Shown one piece after another: positions 28,072 to 35,269 of a DNA stretch of 64,000 nucleotides. Under the pieces are notes generated by a model. It made no database searches. It was not told where the DNA came from and saw only the letters and a program-made list of their open reading frames with translations. Source of the stretch: an uncultured Bacteroidota bacterium (GTDB taxonomy: Bacteria > Bacteroidota > Bacteroidia > Chitinophagales > Chitinophagaceae); contig CAINUN010000083.1 of assembly GCA_903853805.1 (NCBI GenBank), positions 62,001-126,000 of the forward strand. The letters are read 5' to 3'. Position 1 is the first letter of the stretch, and each line of letters opens with the position of its first letter. The position numbers and the translations under genes are program-made.

Positions 28072-29118
28072 ATGTCAGCCGACCTCACTCATTTCGACCC
28101 CAATTCCGTAGGACTTAAATCCAATAATATTTTCGGGCTTCCTTTTAAAGAAGCGGAATCGGCGCTTGTGTTGTTACCTGTTCCTTGGGAGGTTACTGTT
28201 TCTTATCGAAATGGCACTTCTAGAGGTCCAGAGAAAATTTATGATGCTTCTATGCAAGTAGATTTATATGACCCTGATGTAGTTGACGGATGGAAAAAGG
28301 GTTTTTACATGATGCCGATTGACAAAAACATTCGGAAGAAAAGCGACTTTCTGCGTCAGTGTGCCGAGTTGATTATTTCTCATTTGATTGATGGTGGCAT
28401 TGTGGAAGACAATCACCAACTCTGCGGCAAGCAAAAAGAGGTGAATGATGGTTGTGTAATGATGAAAAACTGGGTGTATGAAATGACCCATTCGCTACTG
28501 AAAAAAGGAAAGAAAGTGGGGCTGATTGGCGGCGACCATAGCACACCTCTTGGCTACATAAAGGCATTATCAGAATACCACAATGATTTTGGGATTCTTC
28601 AAATTGATGCACATGCTGACCTACGTGTTGCTTACGAAGGGTTCATCTATTCTCATGCTTCGATTATGTATAATGTGCTGAATGAAATTCCCGCTGTAAC
28701 CAAGTTGGTGCAAGTGGGCATTCGCGATTATTGCGATGAAGAGTTGGACATTATTCAACAAAACCCCGAGCGTATTGCCACTTATTTCGACAAGCAAATA
28801 AAAGAACGCCAATATGAAGGCGATACTTGGAAAGTAATTTGCGATGAAATCATCAACCAACTACCACAAAAGGTATATATCAGTTTTGATATTGATGGGC
28901 TCGACCCAAAACTTTGCCCTAATACGGGCACTCCTGTACCAGGTGGGTTTGAAATGGAACAGATTTTTTATCTTTTTAAAATCCTAAAAGCAAGTGGTCG
29001 CCAAATAATCGGGTTCGATCTTAATGAAGTAAGCACAGGAGAAGCGGGTGCCGACAGCATTGATGGCATTGTGGGTGCAAGGGTGCTTTATAAGTTATGT
29101 AATTATTTGGTGGGATAA
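28072..29118 (+). CDS. Arginase/agmatinase family ureohydrolase
   Basis: The 348-residue protein has the three Mn-binding signatures of the family: GGDHS at 153-157, DAHAD at 179-183, and SFDIDGLDP at 271-279, with a YSHASIMYN segment after the second. The binuclear Mn centre is therefore intact. Family members cleave agmatine, arginine, formiminoglutamate or guanidine to release urea or a related product; the residues after DAHAD (LR) and the SHAS in place of SHG do not allow a safe choice. Annotation as agmatinase would be a guess. It is monocistronic, cytosolic, and faces the accessory region downstream. Confidence 0.88.
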   Translation: MSADLTHFDPNSVGLKSNNIFGLPFKEAESALVLLPVPWEVTVSYRNGTSRGPEKIYDASMQVDLYDPDVVDGWKKGFYMMPIDKNIRKKSDFLRQCAELIISHLIDGGIVEDNHQLCGKQKEVNDGCVMMKNWVYEMTHSLLKKGKKVGLIGGDHSTPLGYIKALSEYHNDFGILQIDAHADLRVAYEGFIYSHASIMYNVLNEIPAVTKLVQVGIRDYCDEELDIIQQNPERIATYFDKQIKERQYEGDTWKVICDEIINQLPQKVYISFDIDGLDPKLCPNTGTPVPGGFEMEQIFYLFKILKASGRQIIGFDLNEVSTGEAGADSIDGIVGARVLYKLCNYLVG

Positions 29119-29152
29119 ATCGTACCAAAAGTTTTGCTTTTGGGAACGATTT
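29117..29152. terminator. Possible terminator after the ureohydrolase gene
   Basis: A two-part stem pairs AAATCGT (29117-29123) with ACGATTT (29146-29152) and CCAAAAG (29125-29131) with CTTTTGG (29137-29143). It overlaps the stop codon at 29116-29118. No strong T tract follows. Confidence 0.45.
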
Positions 29153-29316
29153 GTAAATGAATTCAATTCCTATGTCCTGTTGGGTTTAAAAACATAATGG
29201 GTTTCCACTATTTTTTACTGTGCATTTATTAGAATTACATATCCTATCTACCGGTTGATGAAGGGTTGAATTTTCCATGATTAAACTTAATTTCAAGAAA
29301 AATTTATAAAAAATAC

Positions 29317-29541
29317 TGCTTTTATAAATAGACCTGTACAATAATTTCTATTCACAACAATATTTATACTAGCAAGTACACACTTATTTATAAATATTGC
29401 TGTATTAACAGTTACATGTACGTGTGTATTTCTAAATGCAATTGTTTGTATAGTTACATATACATCTATATTTATAAATAGACTTGTATATATAGTTACA
29501 CGTACGTGTGTATTTCTAAATGCAACTATATATATAGTTAC
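29317..29541. repeat. AT-rich degenerate direct repeats with 84-bp period
   Basis: Two 47-bp copies (29411-29457 and 29495-29541) start with GTTACA, share CGTGTGTATTTCTAAATGCA, and end in TATAGTTAC. They are preceded by related TTTATAAATA segments at about 29321, 29389 and 29471. The spacing between full copies is 84 bp. Alternating TA and CG-TA palindromes (for example ACGTACGT) are common. No protein is encoded. The region 29119-29805 otherwise holds no gene I can support. Confidence 0.8.
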
Positions 29542-29550
29542 TTATCAGCC

Positions 29551-29584
29551 ACACTATATAATTATTAGCTTAATTATATAGTGT
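29551..29584. other. Perfect AT-rich hairpin next to the repeats
   Basis: A 14-bp perfect inverted repeat (29551-29564, arm ACACTATATAATTA, and 29571-29584) surrounds the 6-nt loop TTAGCT. It has no GC core and no T tract, so it does not look like an ordinary terminator; a cruciform or protein-binding site is possible. Confidence 0.6.
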
Positions 29585-29805
29585 CACAAGAAATTAGTTA
29601 ATAATATAGATTTGTAGGAATAAGAAAAGGAGCACTTGGGCAAGAAATTGCTTAGAAATAGAGATGTAAACTTCGAATAAGTAAGGTAATAATTTGGGGT
29701 AGTAAGGGGCTTTTCTTAGTGTGACTATAGGGAATTTGAGGAGAAGGGAGATTTGGTTTGTAAGCGAAGATGCAATCTTCACTCAACTGGGGGGGAACTA
29801 GATTA

Positions 29806-30111
29806 TTATTGATTCCTTTGCTTTTCTTTAATCAACTCATCAATATCAATTGCGTTCAAGTTAGCAATTGTATCTATTGTGTTTTTCATCGTAATTAGTA
29901 ACTCGACAATAGCTTTGATGTTTGCATCTTCACAGCCTTGATAGACTTCAAAAGATGGGTTGTGCCATTCACCAATAGGAACTGTTTTACTCCAATCTTT
30001 TAGTTCTCCAGTAACAGCAATCTGAAATAATTGACCGTAAACATCATCACTCGCCATCATTAATCCCCAAAGGGCATCTTTTATGGATTGATGATAATTT
30101 TCATCCCTCAT
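29806..30111 (-). CDS. Small hypothetical protein, third gene of the island operon
   Basis: A 101-residue soluble acidic protein, probably mostly helical: a Trp-containing N-terminal half (HQSIKDALWGLMMASDDVYG and DWSKTVPIGEWHNPSFEVY) and a C-terminal amphipathic helix (IKAIVELLITMKNTIDTIANL). Its ATG overlaps the end of the deiminase-family gene by 11 nt, which strongly suggests coupled translation and makes it a real gene. I do not recognise the family. A regulatory or partner role for the enzyme upstream is only inferred from the overlap. Confidence 0.7.
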   Translation of the reverse strand: MRDENYHQSIKDALWGLMMASDDVYGQLFQIAVTGELKDWSKTVPIGEWHNPSFEVYQGCEDANIKAIVELLITMKNTIDTIANLNAIDIDELIKEKQRNQ

Positions 30112-30949
30112 TTTTTGTAGCTTTTATGTTCCATGAAATACAATTTAGAATCCCACCGCCTTTTGCTATTTCATTAGAATCAATAGTTAGAATTTTAGTT
30201 TTTGGGAAAGCTTGAGTAATTTGTTTGTAAGCAATTTCATCATCAGAAATTCCAAAAGTTGGTAAAATAATCAGGTTCTCCATTTGAAGATAATTGATGT
30301 AAATACCTTTAGCATCATCCTTGTCTTTCATGTAGTTTGTATTGTACACAAAAGGTACTATTTCAAGATTAGCATTTTTCAACCTTTTATAGACTTCTTC
30401 TTTCAATTCTATTTCTTCTTTATAATCATTTACAAGAACAGTGTTATCATCAATGAATCGTACCATACCATCTGAATGACCAATTTCGTCAGCATTATCT
30501 AAAGGGATAAAAATGACTTCCTCGATTTCAAGTTTAGAAATCAGTTCATCAATGACTTCATCTTTTGAAAGGTTACTGTTTTCACTAAAAACTTTTTCTG
30601 TCATTATGACCTTATTACTTGAGCGAACAACATTGCCGCCATCAACTAATAATTTTGACTTGATAGTCTTTAATGAAATGGCTTCACAAATTGGATTTGG
30701 GTTTGAAATGAACCTGTGTAACTCAGGAAAATTTCTCAAGTAGTCTGGGTTGAAAACAAACTGAACAAAACGATTTTCAGCAGTTTGAATTGGCATAAAA
30801 TCGACAGCCCAATAGTCATTTGTATTTGATAATAGGCGATAGTTGATTTTGTGTTCTTTCAGTAGGCTTTCAAAACCGTTCCAAAAGGTTTTCTTGTATG
30901 GCAAACAATCAGCTAAATAGAGAAAGTTTGTTTGGCTGTCGGTAATCAT
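30101..30949 (-). CDS. Peptidylarginine/agmatine deiminase family protein (short form)
   Basis: The 282-residue protein carries the guanidino-modifying enzyme signatures: DGGN at 103-106, GHSDGMVRF with His158 and Asp160, and GGGILNCISWN with the catalytic Cys270. The usual W-x-R-D motif is here WAVD (Asp50 kept, Arg lost), and the length is well below the 340-370 residues of agmatine deiminases. The catalytic Asp, His and Cys are present, so it is probably active, on an unknown guanidino compound or a peptidyl arginine. It has no signal peptide. It lies 3 nt after the 231-aa gene and overlaps the 101-aa gene. Confidence 0.82.
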   Translation of the reverse strand: MITDSQTNFLYLADCLPYKKTFWNGFESLLKEHKINYRLLSNTNDYWAVDFMPIQTAENRFVQFVFNPDYLRNFPELHRFISNPNPICEAISLKTIKSKLLVDGGNVVRSSNKVIMTEKVFSENSNLSKDEVIDELISKLEIEEVIFIPLDNADEIGHSDGMVRFIDDNTVLVNDYKEEIELKEEVYKRLKNANLEIVPFVYNTNYMKDKDDAKGIYINYLQMENLIILPTFGISDDEIAYKQITQAFPKTKILTIDSNEIAKGGGILNCISWNIKATKNEG

Positions 30950-30952
30950 AAA

Positions 30953-31648
30953 TTATCGAACCTGAAGTATTTGTGTAACATTCAAATCATGATTGAAATA
31001 ACAGTATGGTATTTTAAGGTACTTTCTTGATAATTCATCTTCATAAAAAGTCAATCCATTTCTCTGTGTCTTATAAATAGGAACTGCAATACTATTATTC
31101 TCATTATCAAGTCTGAGTACCTGATTATTCTTATTAAATGCCTGTTGTCCGTGACCCAATGCGATACCACTTACATTCTCATTTCCAATGTTATCAATTA
31201 ATGCCCTTGCTATTTTATTGATACCAACAATCATTTTCTTAGTTTCTACATTTTCAATTTTTCGAATCAAAATTCCACCAAAAGCACCTTCATTCCCGAA
31301 AGTAATATCAAGTCCATTTCTATTGTTTTTCAAAAATTTTTCTAATACAGTATATCTATGAAAATACCATTCTCCAAAAGTTCTTTGTCTTTCATGCTTA
31401 TGCACATATGGGTCAGGATGAAATTCTTTATTATAAAAATAAAATTCGATTTCTCTGATGAAGAATTGCTCTTTGGGTGTAACAATTTTTGTTTGCCTAA
31501 GCAATCCTACTGCGATTTCATCAAACAATCTAGTTAATGATGTTTCATCATGGGGCTTTGAATAAATATCACAAAGTCCTTTCAACAAATCATGACATGT
31601 GTATTCATAATTGGCATTTTTTCTCATAATTGCCTGTAAGGTTTCCAT
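30953..31648 (-). CDS. Unrecognised 231-aa protein, possibly alkyladenine-glycosylase-like
   Basis: A soluble protein with an N-terminal helical part and, from about residue 45, the order LLRQTKIV - IREIEFYFY (Glu66/Glu68) - HPDPYVHKHERQRTFGEWYFHRY (77-99) - GLDITFG (112-118) - FGGILIRKIENVE (123-135) - VSGIALGHG - KIPYCYFN near the end. This order recalls the 3-methyladenine glycosylase AAG/MPG fold (IVETEAY, D-x-x-SHA, LY-Y-YG, VLIRA-EP, and a C-terminal PLRFY-like strand). The similarity is by eye and distant; the catalytic Glu would be Glu66 or Glu68. I cannot confirm the family. It is the first gene of the island operon. Confidence 0.75.
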   Translation of the reverse strand: METLQAIMRKNANYEYTCHDLLKGLCDIYSKPHDETSLTRLFDEIAVGLLRQTKIVTPKEQFFIREIEFYFYNKEFHPDPYVHKHERQRTFGEWYFHRYTVLEKFLKNNRNGLDITFGNEGAFGGILIRKIENVETKKMIVGINKIARALIDNIGNENVSGIALGHGQQAFNKNNQVLRLDNENNSIAVPIYKTQRNGLTFYEDELSRKYLKIPYCYFNHDLNVTQILQVR

Positions 31649-31665
31649 AAAAGCAAAGTTATAAA

Positions 31666-31723
31666 AACCGTTGAAACGGTTACTGTATTGTTGGTTTTAT
31701 TCACCCACGGTTGAAATCGTGGG
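31666..31723. repeat. REP-like twin hairpin
   Basis: Two neighbouring palindromes share the loop word TTGAAA: AACCGT-TGAA-ACGGTT at 31666-31681 and CCCACG-GTTGAAAT-CGTGGG at 31704-31723. The paired layout and GC-rich stems in an AT-rich intergenic stretch look like repetitive extragenic palindromes of the sort moved by RAYT (IS200-like) transposases. No transposase gene is present in the window. The element sits at the right edge of the accessory operon. Confidence 0.65.
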
Positions 31724-31830
31724 GTATGAATTGCGTTATTCTATTTTTTCAGAAAATTTTAAGTAATCGTATTTCCTTTCTCAAAAATCGAACGATTACA
31801 TTTGTCGTTTGGGAAACCGAAATTATTTCC

Positions 31831-32700
31831 ATGTTGACTACTGCTGAAATACTGAAAAGGGTTAGAAGAATTGAAATTAAAACACGCGGACTGAGCAATC
31901 ATATTTTTGCCGGCGAATATCATTCTGCGTTTAAGGGACGTGGTATGTCGTTTAGCGAGGTGAGGGAATATGCGGATGGCGATGATGTGAAGTTTATTGA
32001 CTGGAATGTGACGGCTAGGTTTTCGCACCCGTTTGTAAAGGTGTTTGAAGAAGAAAGAGAATTGACGGTGATGTTGGTAGTGGATATTAGCAGCAGTTCT
32101 TTGTTTGGCACCTATGGTAGGTTGAAGCGTGATTTGATAACAGAAATTGCTGCGGTGCTTTCTTTTTCGGCTTCAACTAATAATGATAAAGTGGGTGTTA
32201 TTTTCTTTAGCAATAAGATTGAAAAATTTATTCCACCTAAAAAAGGCAGGGGGCACATTTTGCGCATCATTCGCGAGCTGATAGCCCTTGAACCTACGGA
32301 TACGGGCAGCACGAATGTGGAGGTGGCGCTGCAATACCTGAATAATGTGGTGAAGAAACGAACGATTTGTTTTTTGCTTAGCGATTTTATCAGTGAGCCT
32401 TATGAAAAATCGTTGCAACTCGCTGCGCGCAAACATGACCTTGTAGGGATGCATATTTTTGACCGTGGAGACAGGGATTTATTACCCGCAGGATTGGTTC
32501 AAGTAATGGATTCAGAAAAGAAAACAACTGCTTGGCTTGATACAGAAGACCAAACTGTTCAGGTGGAATATGCTAAGCGATTTGACATGCACAAACAATA
32601 TTGTCTTCAAGCATTTAGAAAAACTGGAGCCGGGTTATTGAGCATTCGCACCGACCAGGATTATGTCAAGATTTTACAAGGCTATTTCAAAGGAAGATAA
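31831..32700 (+). CDS. DUF58 domain protein of the Bat locus
   Basis: The 289-residue protein begins MLTTAEILKRVRRIEIKTRGL. The frame is open 40 codons further upstream, but that stretch starts inside the twin hairpin, so the ATG at 31831 is preferred. It has the DUF58 core YHSAFKGRGMSFSEVREYADGDDVKFIDWNVTARF followed by a VWA-like MLVVDISSSS. DUF58 proteins are substrates or partners of MoxR ATPases. It is the first gene of a three-gene operon, with the next start 1 nt after its stop. MoxR itself is at 14704-15687. Confidence 0.92.
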   Translation: MLTTAEILKRVRRIEIKTRGLSNHIFAGEYHSAFKGRGMSFSEVREYADGDDVKFIDWNVTARFSHPFVKVFEEERELTVMLVVDISSSSLFGTYGRLKRDLITEIAAVLSFSASTNNDKVGVIFFSNKIEKFIPPKKGRGHILRIIRELIALEPTDTGSTNVEVALQYLNNVVKKRTICFLLSDFISEPYEKSLQLAARKHDLVGMHIFDRGDRDLLPAGLVQVMDSEKKTTAWLDTEDQTVQVEYAKRFDMHKQYCLQAFRKTGAGLLSIRTDQDYVKILQGYFKGR

Positions 32701-32701
32701 G

Positions 32702-33661
32702 ATGAAGAAAAGACTCGTTTATTTTATTACCTACCTACTTATTGCTTTCTCTTTTTCATTTGCGCAAGCACAAAGCAATATCTCTATTAAATCGAGAATT
32801 GACGCGCAGCAAATGACCGTTGGCGACCAAGCCAAACTTTTTATTGAAGCGATTGTTTTTAATAAAAACATCAAAATATTTTGGGCACCTATCTCCGATT
32901 CTTTTGGGAAACTAGAAGTGGTAGAAAAAGGTAAAATTGATACCATTGTAGAAGGCACACACACAACTTTTCGTCAGCGTTTATTGATAACGGGTTTTGA
33001 AGCAGGCAGTTATAAAGTTCCTTCACTTTCCTTCAATGTAAAACACCCTGATGGCAATGATTATGTGCTGCTGACAGATTCTTTTCAGCTCAATATTGCT
33101 GCAATTCCAGTGGACACAACGAAACCTTTTAAGCCTATCAAAAACATCGTTGCTGTAAAAACTACTTGGCTTGATTACATATGGTGGATTGTGGGCGCTG
33201 TTGTTTTTATTGGCTTAGTTGCATTTGTAGCTATTTATTTCATTAAAAATAAAAAGGCACCTATTCCTAGCTTCATTCCTAAAGCACCTGCCGAAACTTT
33301 AGAAGAAAAAGCACTTCGATTGTTGAAGGAATTGGAAGAAAAAGAACTGTGGCAAAAAGATAAAATCAAGGAATACTATACCGACCTTTCGGATATTATG
33401 CGTGCTTATCTTGAAGCAAGATTTGGATTGACAGCGCTGGAACAAACCACTGACGAAATTTTGGCTCAGGCAAAAAGAAGTAGGGAACTCAACAAGTTTT
33501 ATGATGAATTGGCTTCTATTTTGCTCACTGCCGATATGGCAAAATTTGCCAAAGCAAAACCATTGCCACAAGAGCATATTGATTGCATGGAAGAAACCAG
33601 AAGATTGATTGAAAACACAAGACCTGTAATCACCGAAACGAATACAACACCAAAACAATGA
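32702..33661 (+). CDS. BatD-like membrane protein
   Basis: The 319-residue protein has a signal peptide (FITYLLIAFSFSFAQAQ), an immunoglobulin-like periplasmic domain (DAQQMTVGDQAKLFIEAIVF, and FRQRLLITGFEAGSYKVPSLSF), one membrane helix at about residues 155-180 (YIWWIVGAVVFIGLVAFVAIYF), and a cytosolic helical domain (IKEYYTDLSDIMRAYLEARFGLTALEQTTDEIL). The last part is typical of the small proteins between DUF58 and BatA in Bacteroidota. Start at 32702 was chosen over an in-frame ATG inside the previous gene (32663). The stop overlaps batA by 4 nt. Confidence 0.85.
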   Translation: MKKRLVYFITYLLIAFSFSFAQAQSNISIKSRIDAQQMTVGDQAKLFIEAIVFNKNIKIFWAPISDSFGKLEVVEKGKIDTIVEGTHTTFRQRLLITGFEAGSYKVPSLSFNVKHPDGNDYVLLTDSFQLNIAAIPVDTTKPFKPIKNIVAVKTTWLDYIWWIVGAVVFIGLVAFVAIYFIKNKKAPIPSFIPKAPAETLEEKALRLLKELEEKELWQKDKIKEYYTDLSDIMRAYLEARFGLTALEQTTDEILAQAKRSRELNKFYDELASILLTADMAKFAKAKPLPQEHIDCMEETRRLIENTRPVITETNTTPKQ

Positions 33662-34677
33662 TGAGCGAATTACTCGATTGGAACAGTCTCAGTTTTAAGC
33701 ATCCTTATTTCTTTGCGTTGCTGTTGGTCATCCCCTTTATTTTGTGGTGGCAGGAAAAGAAAAAAAGAAACGCAAGCCCTGTAATGCGCCTCACAAGCAT
33801 TCAGGGTTTAGAACATATTCGACCAACATTTAGGGTGCGCTTTCGCCCTGTTTTGATGGTGTTGCGAATTATTACTTTAACTGCATTAATAGTGGCTTTA
33901 GCTCGACCACAATCTAGTAATGTAACAGAAACGGTAGATAGTGATGGCATTGATATTGTGCTTGCCGTTGACGTATCGGGCAGTATGCTTGCAGAAGACC
34001 TTAGACCCAACCGTATTGAAGCAGCCAAAAAAGTGGCAATGGATTTCATTGACCAACGACCTTCTGATAGGATAGGTTTGGTTATTTTTTCTGGTGAAAG
34101 TTTTACGCAATGCCCCATTACTATTGACCATGAAGTGTTGAAAGAACAATTGGGTGAAATTAAAAGTGGTGATTTGGTAGATGGTACTGCAATTGGTGAT
34201 GGATTGGCGACTGCTGTTGACCGTATTCGCCGTTCGAACGGCAAGAGCAAAGTCATCATTCTCCTAACTGATGGCGTAAATAACGTTGGAAAAGTGGGAC
34301 CTGAATTGGCGCTGGAAGTGGCTAAGGCATATCAGGCAAGAGTATATACTATTGGAATTGGTACTAGAGGAATGGCCCCCTATCCAGTTCAAACACCTTA
34401 TGGCATGCAAAAACAAATGCAAGAAGTGCAGATTGACGAAGCATTACTTCAAAATATTGCAGGAGAAACTGGGGGCAAATATTACCGCGCCACAAACAAC
34501 TCTTCGCTCTCTTCTATTTACAAAGAAATTGACAAGCTAGAAAAAACGCGTGTTGAAGTAAGCAGTTATAAACATTATGCAGAACTTTTCTTTCCGTTTG
34601 CGTTTATAGCCATTCTTGCATTGGTGCTTGAAATGATATTGCGCTATACCTTGTTTAAAAGTATTACGACTGTGTAA
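33658..34677 (+). CDS. batA: BatA: von Willebrand factor A domain membrane protein
   Basis: A 339-residue protein with two N-terminal membrane helices (YFFALLLVIPFILWW and VLRIITLTALIVALARPQ), a VWA domain with an intact metal site (DVSGS at 105-109, the Thr in DGTAIGDG, and the Asp in LLTDGVNN), and a C-terminal membrane helix (FFPFAFIAILALVLEMIL). ATG codons at 33658 and 33661 are both possible. BatA proteins occur in the aerotolerance operon and are thought to act in envelope stress. BatB, BatC and a second BatD do not follow here; DUF2147 and purF do. Confidence 0.92.
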   Translation: MMSELLDWNSLSFKHPYFFALLLVIPFILWWQEKKKRNASPVMRLTSIQGLEHIRPTFRVRFRPVLMVLRIITLTALIVALARPQSSNVTETVDSDGIDIVLAVDVSGSMLAEDLRPNRIEAAKKVAMDFIDQRPSDRIGLVIFSGESFTQCPITIDHEVLKEQLGEIKSGDLVDGTAIGDGLATAVDRIRRSNGKSKVIILLTDGVNNVGKVGPELALEVAKAYQARVYTIGIGTRGMAPYPVQTPYGMQKQMQEVQIDEALLQNIAGETGGKYYRATNNSSLSSIYKEIDKLEKTRVEVSSYKHYAELFFPFAFIAILALVLEMILRYTLFKSITTV

Positions 34678-34747
34678 GAAATTTCATTTATAGAACTCCA
34701 AAATCGTTTGTATTATTTTCTTATTTTCGGTGCAATACATTATTCAT

Positions 34748-35191
34748 ATGAAACCAATCTCTATCCGCTACCCCTTTTTCATTTTACTTTTCATTACCAT
34801 CCCAACATTCAAATGTTTTGCACAAGATGCAATTGAGAGACTGTGGTTTAATGAAGAGAAAACAGCTAAGATTCAAATTTACAAAGCCACAGATGGTAAA
34901 TTTTATGGTAAAATAGTTTGGTTGAAAGAACCGCTTAGAAATGGCAAACCCAAGGTAGACGACAAGAATCCTAAAGAAGCTTTACAAAAACAGCCTTTGA
35001 TTGGGCTGTCACTTTTGAAAGGATTTAATAAGGATGGTGACAATGAATATGAAGACGGGACTATTTATGACCCCAAAAATGGTAAGACCTATAGTTGTAT
35101 TATCAAACACAAAGGTACCCATTTAGATGTTCGAGGTTATATTGGCATTTCATTAATTGGGAGAACGACCACTTGGAGTTTAGCAGAATAA
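34748..35191 (+). CDS. DUF2147 secreted protein
   Basis: A 147-residue protein with a signal peptide (FFILLFITIPTFKCFAQ). The mature part carries the DUF2147 pattern in order: W-x-x-E, AKIQIYKATDGKFYGKIVWLKEP, GLSLLKGF, GTIYDPKNGKTYSC, and VRGYIGISLIGRTTTW. The family is a lipocalin-like beta-barrel of unknown function in the periplasm. Start at 34748 is preferred to an in-frame ATG at 34730, because it leads directly into the signal peptide. Confidence 0.92.
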   Translation: MKPISIRYPFFILLFITIPTFKCFAQDAIERLWFNEEKTAKIQIYKATDGKFYGKIVWLKEPLRNGKPKVDDKNPKEALQKQPLIGLSLLKGFNKDGDNEYEDGTIYDPKNGKTYSCIIKHKGTHLDVRGYIGISLIGRTTTWSLAE

Positions 35192-35232
35192 TAATGCTTT
35201 TTTTCTTGAAGAATAATTGAGTAATTATAGAA

Positions 35233-35262
35233 TTGTCAAGTACTTTCTCTGACTTATCTTTG
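35233..35262 (+). promoter_or_regulatory. Bacteroidota promoter of purF
   Basis: TTG (35233-35235) and TATCTTTG (35255-35262) are 19 bp apart and match the TTTG / TAnnTTTG sigma-ABfr consensus. The purF start codon lies only 7 bases after the -7 box, so the leader is very short or absent. Confidence 0.6.
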
Positions 35263-35269
35263 CAACCTC

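Noticed and set aside
29594-29782. 62-codon minus-strand frame downstream of the hairpin
   Set aside because: Low-complexity hydrophobic product, no start context, and no relation to the operon that starts after it.
31711-31830. 40-codon N-terminal extension of the DUF58 protein
   Set aside because: It begins at a TTG inside the twin hairpin and adds sequence unlike any DUF58 start; the ATG at 31831 begins the conserved domain.
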